This document shows, one piece after another, positions 20,271 to 29,416 of a stretch of DNA of 64,000 nt. A program made the translations under genes and the position numbers. The notes beneath the pieces are model-generated. The model was not told the DNA's origin. It saw only the letters and a list, made by a program, of their open reading frames with translations, and ran no database searches. The stretch is from NCBI RefSeq assembly GCF_002215495.1, contig NZ_CP021378.1:2790764-2854763 (forward strand). The letters run 5' to 3'. Position 1 is the first letter of the stretch. Every line of letters begins with the position of its first letter. Source of the stretch: Porphyrobacter sp. CACIAM 03H1 (GTDB taxonomy: Bacteria > Pseudomonadota > Alphaproteobacteria > Sphingomonadales > Sphingomonadaceae).

Positions 20271-20636
20271 CTACTCCTCCACCGCCTTCAGCAGCCGTCG
20301 CTCGACGGGCGCGAGGACGTTCGCCAGATCGTGCCCGCGTTTGAGCACCTGACCGTGCTCGCCGAACAAGGTCCACATGCCCTGCTTGCCACGCAACGCA
20401 GGCCGCTTTTCCACCCGCGCCTGCGGGCGTTCGGCGGCGCGGCGGAAGGCGGCGAAGGTGGCGGCGTGGCGGGTGAAGTCCATCGCGTAGTCGCGCCATT
20501 CGCCGGCCGCGACCATCCGTCCGTAGAGGTCGAGGATGCGCATCAGCTCGGGCCGTTCGAAGCCGACCTGGTCCGCGCCCCGACCGGGGAAGGGAACCAC
20601 CTGTCCGGGCATCCCCGGCGTTTGCGGTGCAGCCAT
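20271..20636 (-). CDS. DUF2794 family protein
   Basis: A 121-residue protein with the DUF2794 pattern: FERPELMRILDLYGRMVAAGEWRDYAMDF (quoted in two parts as FERPELMRILDLYGR and MVAAGEWRDYAMDF), AFRRAAERPQARVEKRPALR and GQVLKRGHDLANVL. The family is widespread and apparently confined to alphaproteobacteria; its function is not known. The N-terminal 30 residues are Pro/Gly-rich and likely flexible. It lies eight bases after cysE in the same direction and is probably the last gene of the DUF2066-like/hdaA/cysE/DUF2794 group. Confidence 0.85.
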   Translation of the reverse strand: MAAPQTPGMPGQVVPFPGRGADQVGFERPELMRILDLYGRMVAAGEWRDYAMDFTRHAATFAAFRRAAERPQARVEKRPALRGKQGMWTLFGEHGQVLKRGHDLANVLAPVERRLLKAVEE

Positions 20637-20644
20637 CCCTGCGC

Positions 20645-21385
20645 TCAGTCCTTGGTTCCGCTCTTGCGCGCCCGCACCGGCTGGAGCGGCGGCGGCGGAG
20701 CCTCGCGTTCGGCGAGCAGGGTCTTCATCGCCGCCATCTCCTCGCGCATCTGGGCGATCTCGCTCTCGAGCTTCTCGATGCAGTCGCGGCGCGGGCGGCC
20801 TTCCTCGTCGCAGGGCGGATCGTCGCAGGGCGTGCCGTAGGGCACGAATTCGCGCATCCATTGCTCCGCCGGGACCAGGGTCGAACGCGCCTTGATCCCG
20901 ACCATCGTTGCGCCGGCGGGCACATCGTCGGTGACGACCGCATTGGCGCCCACGCGGGCCCGCTCGCCGACCACGATCGGCCCGATGATCTGCGCGCCCG
21001 AACCGATGATGACATTGTCCTGCAAGGTCGGGTGACGCTTGCCGCCCTTGCCGTTGGCGGGGTTGGTGCCGCCCAGCGTGACGCATTGGTAGATCGTCAC
21101 GTTGTCGCCGATCTCCGCCGTCTCGCCGATCACGGTGAAGCCGTGGTCGATGAAGAAGTTCTTCCCGATGGTGGCGCCCGGGTGGATGTCGATCGCGGTC
21201 AGGAGGCGCGAGACATGGTTCACCAGCCGCGCGAGGAAATAGAGCCGCGCCTCGAACAGCCAGTGGGCGATGCGGTGGAAGCCCAAGGCCCACACGCCCG
21301 GGTAGAGCAGAATCTCCCAGCGCGAGCGCGGCGCGGGATCGCGGGCGCGGACCGAGTCCAGATAGCTGACCAGTTGCTCGAACAT
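20645..21385 (-). CDS. cysE: Serine O-acetyltransferase
   Basis: A 246-residue CysE, which makes O-acetylserine from serine and acetyl-CoA, the entry to cysteine synthesis. The N-terminal helices (PGVWALGFHRIAHWLFE) precede a left-handed beta helix with the signature DIHPGATIGKNFFIDHG and CVTLGGTNPANGKGGKRHP split across the active site. The C-terminus is unusual in having a predicted coiled-coil tail (CIEKLESEIAQMREEMAAMK) after the beta helix, followed by a Pro-rich end. In other CysE proteins the C-terminal tail inserts into cysteine synthase, so this extension could change that contact. Confidence 0.93.
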   Translation of the reverse strand: MFEQLVSYLDSVRARDPAPRSRWEILLYPGVWALGFHRIAHWLFEARLYFLARLVNHVSRLLTAIDIHPGATIGKNFFIDHGFTVIGETAEIGDNVTIYQCVTLGGTNPANGKGGKRHPTLQDNVIIGSGAQIIGPIVVGERARVGANAVVTDDVPAGATMVGIKARSTLVPAEQWMREFVPYGTPCDDPPCDEEGRPRRDCIEKLESEIAQMREEMAAMKTLLAEREAPPPPLQPVRARKSGTKD

Positions 21386-21438
21386 CGCCCCTCGCTTTTC
21401 CCACCAAAGCGCCGCCGATGCAATCGGCGAGCGCTGAC

Positions 21439-22089
21439 CTACAGGAGCCGCTGCTGTTCGGGGCCGTGCAGGGCCTCGAGCGCAGCGCGCCAGACAGACA
21501 TGGTGGCGGGCGTCTGGCGTTCAAGGGAGATCCGGTCGATCGCCGCCACCAGCGCCTCGATCGCGGCGAAGCTGCGGGTGGTGCGGGGTACCAGATAGTC
21601 CGCCGCGCCCGCCGGCAGGGAGAGGCCGCGCGCCTCGGCGTGCGCGAGGATCAGCTCGCCCGCCATCGCGTCGTCGGGGGGCTGGATCGCGAGCTGGAGC
21701 GAGCCGCCGATGCGCGAGGCGAGGTCCGGCAGCTTGATCCGCCAGCCGGGGCCGTCCGCTGCGTCGGCATTGGCGATCAGCAGCAGCGCCCCGCCCTCTC
21801 GCGTGCCGCCCTGCTGGACCGCGTTCCAGCGGTGGAACAGCTCGGCTTCCTCGAGCGTCTCGGCATCGTCGATCACCTCGAGCCCGGCGTCGGCGTGGAG
21901 CCCCTTCGCCCAGCGCCCGAGCAGGCTCTTGCCCGAGCGGGGCGGGCCGGTGAGGACGGCGACGTGGAAGGGCCAGCTGGCGGGATGCTGCAAGGCGTCG
22001 ATCACCGCCGCGTTGGCAGCGCCAACCACGATCCGCTGCGTCGCCCCGGGCACGGAAAGCGGAAGGGCAATCTGGGACGGCTCGCCCAT
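21439..22089 (-). CDS. hdaA: HdaA-type DnaA regulatory inactivator (DnaA-like AAA+ protein)
   Basis: A 216-residue AAA+ protein resembling DnaA domain III without the DNA-binding domain IV. The P-loop is [17 protein letters not shown], and the C-terminal lid carries [16 protein letters not shown]. In Caulobacter HdaA acts with the sliding clamp to promote hydrolysis of DnaA-bound ATP after initiation; the N-terminal QIALPLS here fits the clamp-binding motif (Q-x-x-L-P-L) of Hda proteins. Neighbouring purM/purN is a common arrangement in alphaproteobacteria. It lies 13 bases after the upstream DUF2066-like gene. Confidence 0.85.
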   Translation of the reverse strand: MGEPSQIALPLSVPGATQRIVVGAANAAVIDALQHPASWPFHVAVLTGPPRSGKSLLGRWAKGLHADAGLEVIDDAETLEEAELFHRWNAVQQGGTREGGALLLIANADAADGPGWRIKLPDLASRIGGSLQLAIQPPDDAMAGELILAHAEARGLSLPAGAADYLVPRTTRSFAAIEALVAAIDRISLERQTPATMSVWRAALEALHGPEQQRLL

Positions 22090-22102
22090 GACGGGTCAGG
22101 CC

Positions 22103-23392
22103 CTAGCGGCTGATAGCGAGCGCGTTCGCCCCGCGCCGCACGCTGAACCCGCGCGCCTCGAGCGCGGCGGCGAGTTCCTCGAGCGATCCGGCGAAGCTCA
22201 CGCTCATCACCGAGGTGCCGCCGATCGCGGTGCTGGTCACGCCCACGCCGCGCACGCCTCCGGTGCCGCGCACCGCGCCCAGCGCGGCATCGAAGGCGGC
22301 GGCATCGGGGGTGGCGAACTGGACGACGATGTTGCGCACCTGCATTTCGCCGGGCTCGATCCCGGTGACGGGGGCGGCCTCGATCCGCGGCACGCCGGCG
22401 CCCGCCAGCGCCGCCTCGGCGGCACGGCGCGCCTGCGCGGCGCGGCCGATCTCGATCAGCCGCTGGATCGCCGGATCGATCTCGCCCACGCCGCCGAGGC
22501 GCAGCGTCGGGTCGGGCCGCAGCTTGCCCGAGGCCAGCGCGCCGGTGAAGATCTGGTCCATCCGCTCGACCGCCTGCGCGAGCATGGCCGGCAGTGCGTC
22601 GGGGTTGTCGGCCTTGAGGGTGAAGCTGCCCAGCGGCCGGCTGTCGGGGCCGTAGCGCGCGGTGAAGGTACCGGTGACCGGCCCGCCCGGGAACTGGTGG
22701 TCGAGCCGGGCGAAGGCCATCACGACGTCGGTCGCGCCGTACTGGTCGAGCGTCGAGCGCCACCAGGCGCGGCTGCGGCGGCCGGTTTGCCCGAAATTGA
22801 CCAGCAGCGAATCGCCCCCCGCGCCCGACAGGCGCACGTAGTCGATGCGGCTGGTGCCCGGGTTGAACTCGGCCCAGGCGCGCTGCCAGGGGTTGCGCTG
22901 TTCGAAGGTGATGTAGGCGCCGCCGCTCTCCTGCACCGGAATCACCAGCAACGGGGCCGAGCGCGTCGCCTGCTGCGCCCCGCCGAGATAGCCGCTCGCG
23001 CGCTGGCGGTCGAACACCACGCCGAGCGTCGCGATATAGCGGCGGGGGCCGAGCCGCTCGCGCTCGATCACGATGGCGGAAACCAGCCCGTCGAGCTGGC
23101 TGTCGGAGAGCTTGGGGCCGTTGAGCTTCGCCCAGGCCTGGCGCTGCGCCTCGCGCCAGCCGTTGGCGCGGGCTTCCTCGGCGGTCTTGCCCTGCACGTC
23201 GACGCTGATGCCCTTCACCTCGATGTCGGCGCTGGCGGCGGTCGGTGCAATCCCGCGCTCGCCCGCGACCTGCGCCAGCAGGGCATAGCCGCCCCCGAGC
23301 AGGCCCAGCGCCAGCGCGGCACCACTCACCCAGCGGCGAAGCGGTCGGGAGGAGGCGGCAGCGGGGCCGGGAGGGGAAAGCGTCGCGCTCAT
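22103..23392 (-). CDS. DUF2066-like periplasm-facing membrane-anchored protein
   Basis: A 429-residue protein with a Pro-rich cytoplasmic start, one transmembrane helix at about residues 21-42 ([21 protein letters not shown]), and a large soluble part. The block [23 protein letters not shown] ... [20 protein letters not shown] ... LLVIPVQ (in pieces) resembles DUF2066 proteins. The last 75 residues ([19 protein letters not shown] ... [18 protein letters not shown]) look like a ferredoxin-like beta-alpha-beta domain of the heavy-metal-associated type but lack a CxxC metal site. Its function is not known. It heads the minus-strand group with hdaA and is divergent from purM, 69 bases apart. Confidence 0.65.
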   Translation of the reverse strand: MSATLSPPGPAAASSRPLRRWVSGAALALGLLGGGYALLAQVAGERGIAPTAASADIEVKGISVDVQGKTAEEARANGWREAQRQAWAKLNGPKLSDSQLDGLVSAIVIERERLGPRRYIATLGVVFDRQRASGYLGGAQQATRSAPLLVIPVQESGGAYITFEQRNPWQRAWAEFNPGTSRIDYVRLSGAGGDSLLVNFGQTGRRSRAWWRSTLDQYGATDVVMAFARLDHQFPGGPVTGTFTARYGPDSRPLGSFTLKADNPDALPAMLAQAVERMDQIFTGALASGKLRPDPTLRLGGVGEIDPAIQRLIEIGRAAQARRAAEAALAGAGVPRIEAAPVTGIEPGEMQVRNIVVQFATPDAAAFDAALGAVRGTGGVRGVGVTSTAIGGTSVMSVSFAGSLEELAAALEARGFSVRRGANALAISR

Positions 23393-23461
23393 GGGGAAAA
23401 TCGCTTGTCCTTTGCCCAATGGCGAGTGGAATTCCAAGCGCGAAAGGCTAAGGGACTGCGC

Positions 23462-24583
23462 ATGACCTCGGGGACAAACGACGAGAGCACGCCGCAAGGC
23501 ACGGGCTACACCTATGCCGACGCGGGCGTTTCGATCGCGGCGGGCAATGCGCTGGTCAAGGCCATCGCGCCTTTGGCGAAGGCCACCGCGCGCCCGGGCG
23601 CGACGAGCGAGCTCGGCGGGTTCGGCGGGTTCTTCGACCCCAAGGCGGCAGGATATTCCGATCCGCTGCTAGTCGCGGCCAACGATGGCGTGGGCACCAA
23701 GCTCAAGCTCGCGATCGAGCATGACCGGCACGACACCGTCGGGATCGATCTGGTCGCGATGTGCGTCAACGACCTCATCGTGCAGGGTGCCGAGCCGCTG
23801 TTCTTCCTTGACTATTTCGCCACCGGCAAGCTCGAGAACGGAGTCGCCGAGCGGGTGATCGCGGGGATTGCGGAGGGCTGCAAGATCGCAGGCTGCGCGC
23901 TGATCGGCGGCGAGACGGCGGAGATGCCGGGGATGTATGCGCCCGGCGACTACGACCTCGCCGGCTTCTGCGTCGGCGCGGTCGAGCGCGGCGAGCAGTT
24001 GACGGGCGACAAGGTTGCGCCGGGCGACGTGCTGCTGGGCCTTGCGTCTTCGGGTGTCCATTCCAACGGCTATTCGCTGGTGCGCAGGCTCGCGGCAGAC
24101 AAGGGCTGGAAGCTGAACCGCCCGGCCCTCTTCGATCAGGAGCAATTGCTGATCGACACCCTGATCGCGCCGACCCGCATCTATGTCGCGAGCCTGCTGC
24201 CGCTGATCCGCGCTGGATCCATCAACGCCCTCGCCCACATAACCGGCGGCGGCCTGCTCGAGAACATCCCGCGCATCCTGCCGCAAGGCGCGCACGCCCA
24301 TGTCGATGCCGACCTCTGGCCCCAGCCCCGCCTGATGGCCTTCCTCCAGGCGCAGGGGAACATCGAGCCCGAGGAGATGGCGCGCACTTTCAACTGCGGC
24401 GTCGGCATGGTGCTGGCGGTCAGCGAAGCGAAGGTCGCCGAAGTCACGGCCCGGCTCGAGGCGGCGGGCGAGACCGTCTTCCCGGTCGGCCGGATCGAGG
24501 CGGGGGAGAAGGGTTGCACGGTGCGCGGCTCGATCGAGACCTGGTCCGCCAAGAGCGACTGGAGCGCCACGCATCTTGGCTGA
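23462..24583 (+). CDS. purM: Phosphoribosylformylglycinamidine cyclo-ligase (AIR synthetase)
   Basis: A 373-residue PurM, which closes the imidazole ring of aminoimidazole ribotide using ATP in step five of purine synthesis. Recognisable parts are [15 protein letters not shown], the nucleotide-binding [12 protein letters not shown], the [19 protein letters not shown] strand, the [11 protein letters not shown] loop, [15 protein letters not shown] and [13 protein letters not shown]. The N-terminus is extended by about ten polar residues. It forms a purine pair with purN downstream, separated by a palindromic repeat. Confidence 0.97.
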   Translation: MTSGTNDESTPQGTGYTYADAGVSIAAGNALVKAIAPLAKATARPGATSELGGFGGFFDPKAAGYSDPLLVAANDGVGTKLKLAIEHDRHDTVGIDLVAMCVNDLIVQGAEPLFFLDYFATGKLENGVAERVIAGIAEGCKIAGCALIGGETAEMPGMYAPGDYDLAGFCVGAVERGEQLTGDKVAPGDVLLGLASSGVHSNGYSLVRRLAADKGWKLNRPALFDQEQLLIDTLIAPTRIYVASLLPLIRAGSINALAHITGGGLLENIPRILPQGAHAHVDADLWPQPRLMAFLQAQGNIEPEEMARTFNCGVGMVLAVSEAKVAEVTARLEAAGETVFPVGRIEAGEKGCTVRGSIETWSAKSDWSATHLG

Positions 24584-24595
24584 ACTCCGCCCTTC

Positions 24596-24661
24596 CCGTT
24601 CGTGTCGAGCGAAGTCGAGACACATGGCGACGGGCCTCTCGACTTCGCTCGGGGCGAACGG
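24596..24661. repeat. Palindromic repeat, copy 1 (purM-purN intergenic)
   Basis: Nested inverted repeat: outer arms CCGTTCG / CGAACGG, inner arms CGAGCGAAGTCGAGA (24606-24620) and TCTCGACTTCGCTCG (24637-24651), perfect over 15 bases. A second copy with the same arms lies at 41725-41792 before astB. The right end of this copy supplies GGAGG, the ribosome site of purN. Spread of such elements between genes is typical of REP-type repeats. Confidence 0.9.
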
Positions 24662-24670
24662 AGGCGGGTT

Positions 24671-25636
24671 GTGACCGGCAAGGCCAGAATCGCCGTCCTC
24701 ATCTCCGGCGCCGGCACCAACATGGCGGCGCTGGTCTATGCCAGCCGCATCGCCCCCTGCCCATACGAGGTGGTGCTGGTCGCCTCCAACGACCCCGAAG
24801 CGGCGGGTCTGAAACTTGCCGCCGCCGAGGGGATCGCCACCTTCGCCCTGCCGCACAAGGGCATGACCCGCGAGGCACATGACGCTGCGATGGAGGCGGC
24901 GGTGCTGAAAGCGGGCGCGGACCACATCGTGCTGGCTGGCTACATGCGCATCCTCTCGGACGGTTTCGTCGAGCGGTGGGAGGGCCGGATGCTCAACATC
25001 CATCCCTCGCTGCTGCCGCTCTACAAGGGGCTCGACACCCACGCCCGCGCCATCGCGGCGGGCGACAGTCATGCGGGCACCAGCGTCCACCTCGTCACCC
25101 CCGAGCTCGACGCGGGCGAAGTGCTGGCGCAGATCGCGGTGCCGATCGTGCCCGGCGACACCCCCGCCAGCCTCGCCGAACGGGTCAAGCTTGCCGAGCA
25201 CCAGCTCTACCCGCGCGCGGTGGCCGACTACGTGTCGCGCTGGCGCAACCCGGCCTGGCTGCTCGATCAGCTCCGCGCCCGCGCCCTCGCCCTGCCCGAA
25301 ACCTGCGAGCAGGAAAGCTTCGGCTCGGCCGGCTTCCGCGTCGGCGAGGGCAAGTCGGGCAAGTATTTCGCCTATTTCGCCGACCGACCCCACGGCCACG
25401 AGCGCATCGCCCTTCTGGTCAAGGCCAGCGGCATGGACGAGCTCCACGCCCTCGTCGAGGATCAGCCGGAGACCTATTTCAAGCCCGCCTTCTACGGCGC
25501 GAGGGGATGGGTCGGGATCGTGCTCGACCGGCCCGATCTCGACTGGGGCGATGTCGAGGCGTGGCTCCAAAGAAGCTGGCGCGCGGTCGCGCCGAAGCGG
25601 CTGACGCGGCTGATGGACGTGGCCGAGGAATTCTGA
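24671..25636 (+). CDS. purN: Phosphoribosylglycinamide formyltransferase fused to an MmcQ/YjbR domain
   Basis: A 321-residue fusion. Residues about 5-195 are PurN, transferring a formyl group from 10-formyltetrahydrofolate to GAR: the start IAVLISGAGTNMAAL, the catalytic region LAGYMRILS and NIHPSLLPLYKGLDTHARAI (Asn-His-Asp chemistry, with Asp in HLVTPELDAGEV). Residues about 205-315 match the MmcQ/YjbR (DUF419) fold: ALALPETCEQESFG, FRVGEGKSGKYFAYF, PETYFKPAFYGARGWVGI and EAWLQRSWRAVAPKRL. Typical PurN ends near residue 200. I chose the GTG at 24671 because GGAGG lies six bases upstream; an ATG at 24602 would encode the repeat. Its stop overlaps the next start by one base. Confidence 0.92.
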   Translation: MTGKARIAVLISGAGTNMAALVYASRIAPCPYEVVLVASNDPEAAGLKLAAAEGIATFALPHKGMTREAHDAAMEAAVLKAGADHIVLAGYMRILSDGFVERWEGRMLNIHPSLLPLYKGLDTHARAIAAGDSHAGTSVHLVTPELDAGEVLAQIAVPIVPGDTPASLAERVKLAEHQLYPRAVADYVSRWRNPAWLLDQLRARALALPETCEQESFGSAGFRVGEGKSGKYFAYFADRPHGHERIALLVKASGMDELHALVEDQPETYFKPAFYGARGWVGIVLDRPDLDWGDVEAWLQRSWRAVAPKRLTRLMDVAEEF

Positions 25637-26844
25637 TGCCGCCCACCCGCGATCACCTGCTGGCACGCGGGCCGCTGGCCGAGCGGGCCAATGCCTTTCT
25701 GGGGCGGGCATGGGAGCGCGGCTGGCTACCGCCGCCCGTGCTCGATCCGGAGGCGCTCTGGGCGCTCGCCGCGAAGCCCTATGGCGCAAGGGCCGAGGAT
25801 GTCGAGCACGGCGGGCGCAGCGGGGAGGACGTCGCCGATTTCCGCGAGCGGCTCGTCCGGCTCATCGCCGCGATCGAGGCCGACGCCGATCTCAACCCGC
25901 TCGGGCGGGCGATGGCCTGGGGGCAGCTGTCGCGGGTGGTGAAGAACCGCCTCGCCTTCGGCGCGCTATGGCGGGAGCGGCCCGAATTGCTAGAAACCCC
26001 GCTCGCCCCGCCGATCATCGTCATCGGCCATATGCGGAGCGGCACCACCCGCATCCACACCCTGCTGGCGGCGGACCCGGCCTTTTCGCACACCCGCTAT
26101 TGCGACGCCTATCACCCCGTCCCCGCGCCGCTGGGCATGAACCGGGTCAAGGCGGCGTTGGAGTTGGCCATGCTGGGCGCGCTCAACCCGTGGATGCAGT
26201 CGATCCACCCGATGGCGCCGGCGGCGGTCGAGGAGGAGCTGGCGTGGATCTCCGCCGCGCTCCACCATTCGATCTACGAGAGCCAGTGGCACATCCCCGC
26301 CTATTCCGCTTGGAGCGAGGCGCGCGATCCTGCCGCCGTCTATCGCGAGTTCGCGCGCATCCTCGCCACCGACGCCGCGCACCGGGGCATTGCCGAGCGT
26401 CCCCGCGTCCTCAAGGTCCCCGCCTTCGCCGAGGACTTGTCGACCCTGCTCGCCCTGTTCCCCGACGCGCGTCTGGTGCTGGCGGAGCGCGAGCACGAGG
26501 CGGTGCTGAAAAGCGCGATCAGCCTTGCGGCGAACCAGATGGCGATGCAGTCGGATTCGTGCTGCCTCGAGAGAATCGAGGCGCGCTGGCGCCACAAGAT
26601 CGCCCTGCGGGAGGCGCGCATAGCGGCGGAGCTGGGGGGCTGGGACGGGCGGATCGCGCGGGCCAGCTTCGATGCGCTCAACGAGGATTGGGAATCCGCC
26701 ATCGCCTCCGTCTACGCCGAACTGGGCCTCATCCTCACCCCTGAGGCGCTCGGCGCGATGCGCCGCGTGATGGCGGCGAGCGAAGCGGGGCACCACCACG
26801 CGCACCGCGAACAGCTCGCGCGGTTCGCCGCCTCGCCGCGCTGA
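25636..26844 (+). CDS. Sulfotransferase family protein
   Basis: A 402-residue protein of the PAPS-dependent sulfotransferase family. The 5'-phosphosulfate loop is IIVIGHMRSGTTRIHTLL, and the 3'-phosphate region is seen in PDARLVLAEREHEAVLKSAISL. An N-terminal helical extension of about 115 residues precedes the core, and a His-rich C-terminus (EAGHHHAHREQ) ends it. Proteins of this branch often act on lipids or small metabolites; no substrate can be named. The ATG overlaps the purN stop (TGATG), suggesting translational coupling even though no functional link to purines is evident. Confidence 0.8.
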   Translation: MPPTRDHLLARGPLAERANAFLGRAWERGWLPPPVLDPEALWALAAKPYGARAEDVEHGGRSGEDVADFRERLVRLIAAIEADADLNPLGRAMAWGQLSRVVKNRLAFGALWRERPELLETPLAPPIIVIGHMRSGTTRIHTLLAADPAFSHTRYCDAYHPVPAPLGMNRVKAALELAMLGALNPWMQSIHPMAPAAVEEELAWISAALHHSIYESQWHIPAYSAWSEARDPAAVYREFARILATDAAHRGIAERPRVLKVPAFAEDLSTLLALFPDARLVLAEREHEAVLKSAISLAANQMAMQSDSCCLERIEARWRHKIALREARIAAELGGWDGRIARASFDALNEDWESAIASVYAELGLILTPEALGAMRRVMAASEAGHHHAHREQLARFAASPR

Positions 26845-26904
26845 GCGCGTCGACCTGCCTCACCGCGCTTCCTCGGCATCGATGTTACTCTATATCATCG
26901 AGGG

Positions 26905-27585
26905 ATGAACGCCTTCCTCGACTTCTTCAACGATCCCGCCACCGCCCCGCGCTATGCCGAGGGGCCGCCACGCTTCACGCCGGGCTTCGGCGACATGCAG
27001 ACAATGACCGCGATCCTGATGGCGGAGCGGGCCGGGCCCGAGGCCGAGGTCCTGGTGCTGGGCGCAGGCGGCGGGCTGGAACTTGCGGCCTTCGCGGCGC
27101 TGTTCCCGCGCTGGCGCTTCGTCGCGGTCGATCCCGCCGGACCGATGCTGGCGCAGGCGCGCGAGGTGATGGGGGAGGCGGCGGCGCGGGCGCGCTTCGT
27201 CGAGGGCCTGATCGAAAACGCGCCTGCCGGGCCCTTTGCCGCGGGATGCTGCCTGCTGACGCTCCACTTCCTGGAAAGCGGCGAGCGGCTCGAGACCTTG
27301 CGCGCGGTCCGCCGCAGGCTCGCACCGGGCGCGCCCTTCGTCGCGGTGCATTGCAGCTTCCCGCAGGCCGAGCCCGATCGCACGACGTGGCTCGACCGCT
27401 ATGAAGCCTTCGCGCTCGTGCAGGGCGTTGATGCGCAGCTGGCCGCGAAGGCGCGGGCGGTCACGACAAGCCTGCCGGTGCTCGACCCCGCCGAGGACGA
27501 AGCCCTGCTGCGCGAGGCGGGCTTCGGGGATGTCAACTTGTTCTATGCCGGCTTCGGCTGGCGGGGCTGGGTCGGCTACGCCTGA
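26905..27585 (+). CDS. Class I SAM-dependent methyltransferase
   Basis: A 226-residue methyltransferase. Motif I is VLVLGAGGGLELAAFAALFP and the acidic residue after strand 2 is in FVAVDPAGPML. The post-I and later motifs include AGCCLLTLHFLESGERLETL and LRAVRRRLAPGAPFVAVH, as in UbiE/BioC-like enzymes. The N-terminus (FLDFFNDPATAPRYAEGPPR) suggests a small-molecule substrate, which is unknown. It is 60 bases after the sulfotransferase gene, close enough for co-transcription, and convergent with ndk. Confidence 0.82.
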   Translation: MNAFLDFFNDPATAPRYAEGPPRFTPGFGDMQTMTAILMAERAGPEAEVLVLGAGGGLELAAFAALFPRWRFVAVDPAGPMLAQAREVMGEAAARARFVEGLIENAPAGPFAAGCCLLTLHFLESGERLETLRAVRRRLAPGAPFVAVHCSFPQAEPDRTTWLDRYEAFALVQGVDAQLAAKARAVTTSLPVLDPAEDEALLREAGFGDVNLFYAGFGWRGWVGYA

Positions 27586-27609
27586 CCCGCCCCGCCGGCA
27601 CGGATTGGG

Positions 27610-28032
<423 letters not shown>

Positions 28033-28186
28033 GGGAAGCTCCTGTGAACGTCTTTTGTTGTTGGGGGAGAGTTTGGCCGCGCCCCTAGATGCTGCGCTGC
28101 AAAATGGCAAGCCTGTGCGGGCGGGCCTGCCGATGTGCGGCGGACCCGCGCCGATCAACGGCGCCGGGGCGCGCTGGCAGGCCGGT

Positions 28187-28693
28187 TCAGCCGCCCTTTT
28201 CGCTGCCGATGATGATCTGTCCGGTCGTGGGCTTCCCGTCGGTCGCGGTGACCGAGAGCGAGGAGCCGTCGGCCTTGCGCTCGCCGCCGACCATGCGCGT
28301 GCCGTTGGTGTTCATCTCGAGCTGGATGTCGAACCCGGCCGCCTTGGCCGCGTCGCGGTAGTGGGCGACGACCGCCTCGGCGGGAGCGTCGGCCTCGAAG
28401 GTGATCATCGTGCCCTGCCCGCCGGGCTGGTTGACGACGGTGTTGGTGACGATCTTCGATCCGGGGAACAGGGTGAACCCGTCCGGCAGGCTGACCGGCA
28501 CCCCCGCGCCCGAGCGCATGGTGGCGGTGCCGTCCGGCCCCTCGACCGTCATGCTGGTCTCGCCGGTGTCCTTGTCGATGGTGTATTCGGCGTTCTGGCC
28601 GTCCTCGGTGGTGAACTCGCCCGAGGTCTCCGAACCGCAGGCGGCGAGCGCCAGCGCGGCGGCGCCTGCGAGGATGATGGCGGTCTTGCGCAT
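28187..28693 (-). CDS. Lipoprotein of unknown function
   Basis: A 168-residue lipoprotein precursor: basic start MRKTA, hydrophobic core and lipobox LAAC at about residues 16-19, followed by SETSG. The mature part is Gly/Thr-rich with beta-strand character ([38 protein letters not shown]) and a C-terminal region ([20 protein letters not shown]) that resembles a substrate-binding alpha/beta segment. The residue after Cys is Ser, not Asp, which by the E. coli rule favours outer-membrane sorting. No known function. Confidence 0.75.
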   Translation of the reverse strand: MRKTAIILAGAAALALAACGSETSGEFTTEDGQNAEYTIDKDTGETSMTVEGPDGTATMRSGAGVPVSLPDGFTLFPGSKIVTNTVVNQPGGQGTMITFEADAPAEAVVAHYRDAAKAAGFDIQLEMNTNGTRMVGGERKADGSSLSVTATDGKPTTGQIIIGSEKGG

Positions 28694-28756
28694 GGATCAT
28701 GTCCCCCCTGTCACTGGGGCGGGAGCATCCCCCATCGGCGGCCCGGGCGCAAGCCC

Positions 28757-29191
28757 TCAGCCCTTCTTGACCCAGCGCCCGTCTTCCTGCGCGAAATAGG
28801 CGCGCTCGATGCCCTCGCGCCCGTCCTGCGCGCGCCACGCCTGCCGCGCCTCGGGTGCGAGGTCGGGGGGGAAGAGCAGGAAGACGCGGGCGAAGCCGGG
28901 GCAGTCGCGGAAGGTGCCGTCGGCGAGGATCAGGTGGCTCGCGCCGTTGGCGGCGACGGGCTCTGCAGCGAGCAGGATCGGCTGGCGCTCGGCTCCCGGC
29001 GCATCGGCGGCGCCGTGGGCGAGGAAGCTTTCCGGCCCCGCCTGCCACAGCGCGGCATCGATCGCGGCGCGCTGCCCGGCATCGGCCGAAACGACCAGCA
29101 CGCGCTCACCCTGCCCGATCGCGCGCCGGGCGATGAGGGTGACGACCTTCTCGACCGGATCGTCGGTGACCTGCCAGAAATCCAGTTTCAT
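28757..29191 (-). CDS. holC: DNA polymerase III subunit chi
   Basis: A 144-residue chi subunit of the clamp loader complex, which links the replisome to single-strand binding protein. Family features are the start KLDFWQVTDDPVEKVVTLI, the central VVSADAGQRAAIDAALWQAGPESFLAHG and RVFLLFPPDLAPEARQAWR. It lies downstream of pepA, the same neighbourhood as in many proteobacteria, with a DUF2256 gene between them. Confidence 0.9.
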   Translation of the reverse strand: MKLDFWQVTDDPVEKVVTLIARRAIGQGERVLVVSADAGQRAAIDAALWQAGPESFLAHGAADAPGAERQPILLAAEPVAANGASHLILADGTFRDCPGFARVFLLFPPDLAPEARQAWRAQDGREGIERAYFAQEDGRWVKKG

Positions 29192-29201
29192 GAGTCTTGG
29201 T

Positions 29202-29229
29202 CGTCCTACCGCTGCGCTACTTGAGGACG
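29202..29229. repeat. Short hairpin, copy A, at the 3' end of the DUF2256 gene
   Basis: Arms CGTCCT and AGGACG enclose a 16-base loop ACCGCTGCGCTACTTG. The loop is nearly identical to that of copy B (29369-29410) although the arms differ, so arm pairing is kept while arm sequence changes. The DUF2256 stop codon lies in the loop. Confidence 0.65.
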
Positions 29230-29372
29230 GGGGCCTTCCCCCGCCTGCACCGATCGGAACAATACTTCACATTGTCCCAGTCCCGCTCCCACTTCTTGCG
29301 CCATGCGAAGGGCAGCCCGCAGGCGAGGCAGGTCTTGGTGGGCAGGTCACTTTTCTTCCGCATTTTTGGCAT
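29217..29372 (-). CDS. DUF2256 small zinc-ribbon-like protein
   Basis: A 51-residue protein, [15 protein letters not shown] followed by [20 protein letters not shown] and [13 protein letters not shown]. The two Cys pairs (CLAC and CSDRC) and the central RKKWERDW block are the DUF2256 signature. The cysteines likely bind zinc; the function is unknown. The start could be the ATG at 29372 or the one at 29363; the first gives the usual family N-terminus. It sits between pepA and holC, and both its start and stop codons fall within hairpins that share a loop sequence. Confidence 0.85.
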   Translation of the reverse strand: MPKMRKKSDLPTKTCLACGLPFAWRKKWERDWDNVKYCSDRCRRGKAPVLK

Positions 29373-29410
29373 GAACGGCCTACCGCTTCGCTACTCGAGG
29401 CCGTTCATGC
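29369..29410. repeat. Perfect hairpin, copy B, covering the DUF2256 start codon
   Basis: Arms GCATGAACGGCCT and AGGCCGTTCATGC (13 bases, perfect) enclose the loop ACCGCTTCGCTACTCG. On the minus strand the DUF2256 ATG lies in the distal arm and the sequence in front of it in the stem, so folding of the message would hide the start. It also follows the pepA stop closely and could act as a processing site or terminator. Confidence 0.75.
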
Positions 29411-29416
29411 GTGGCA

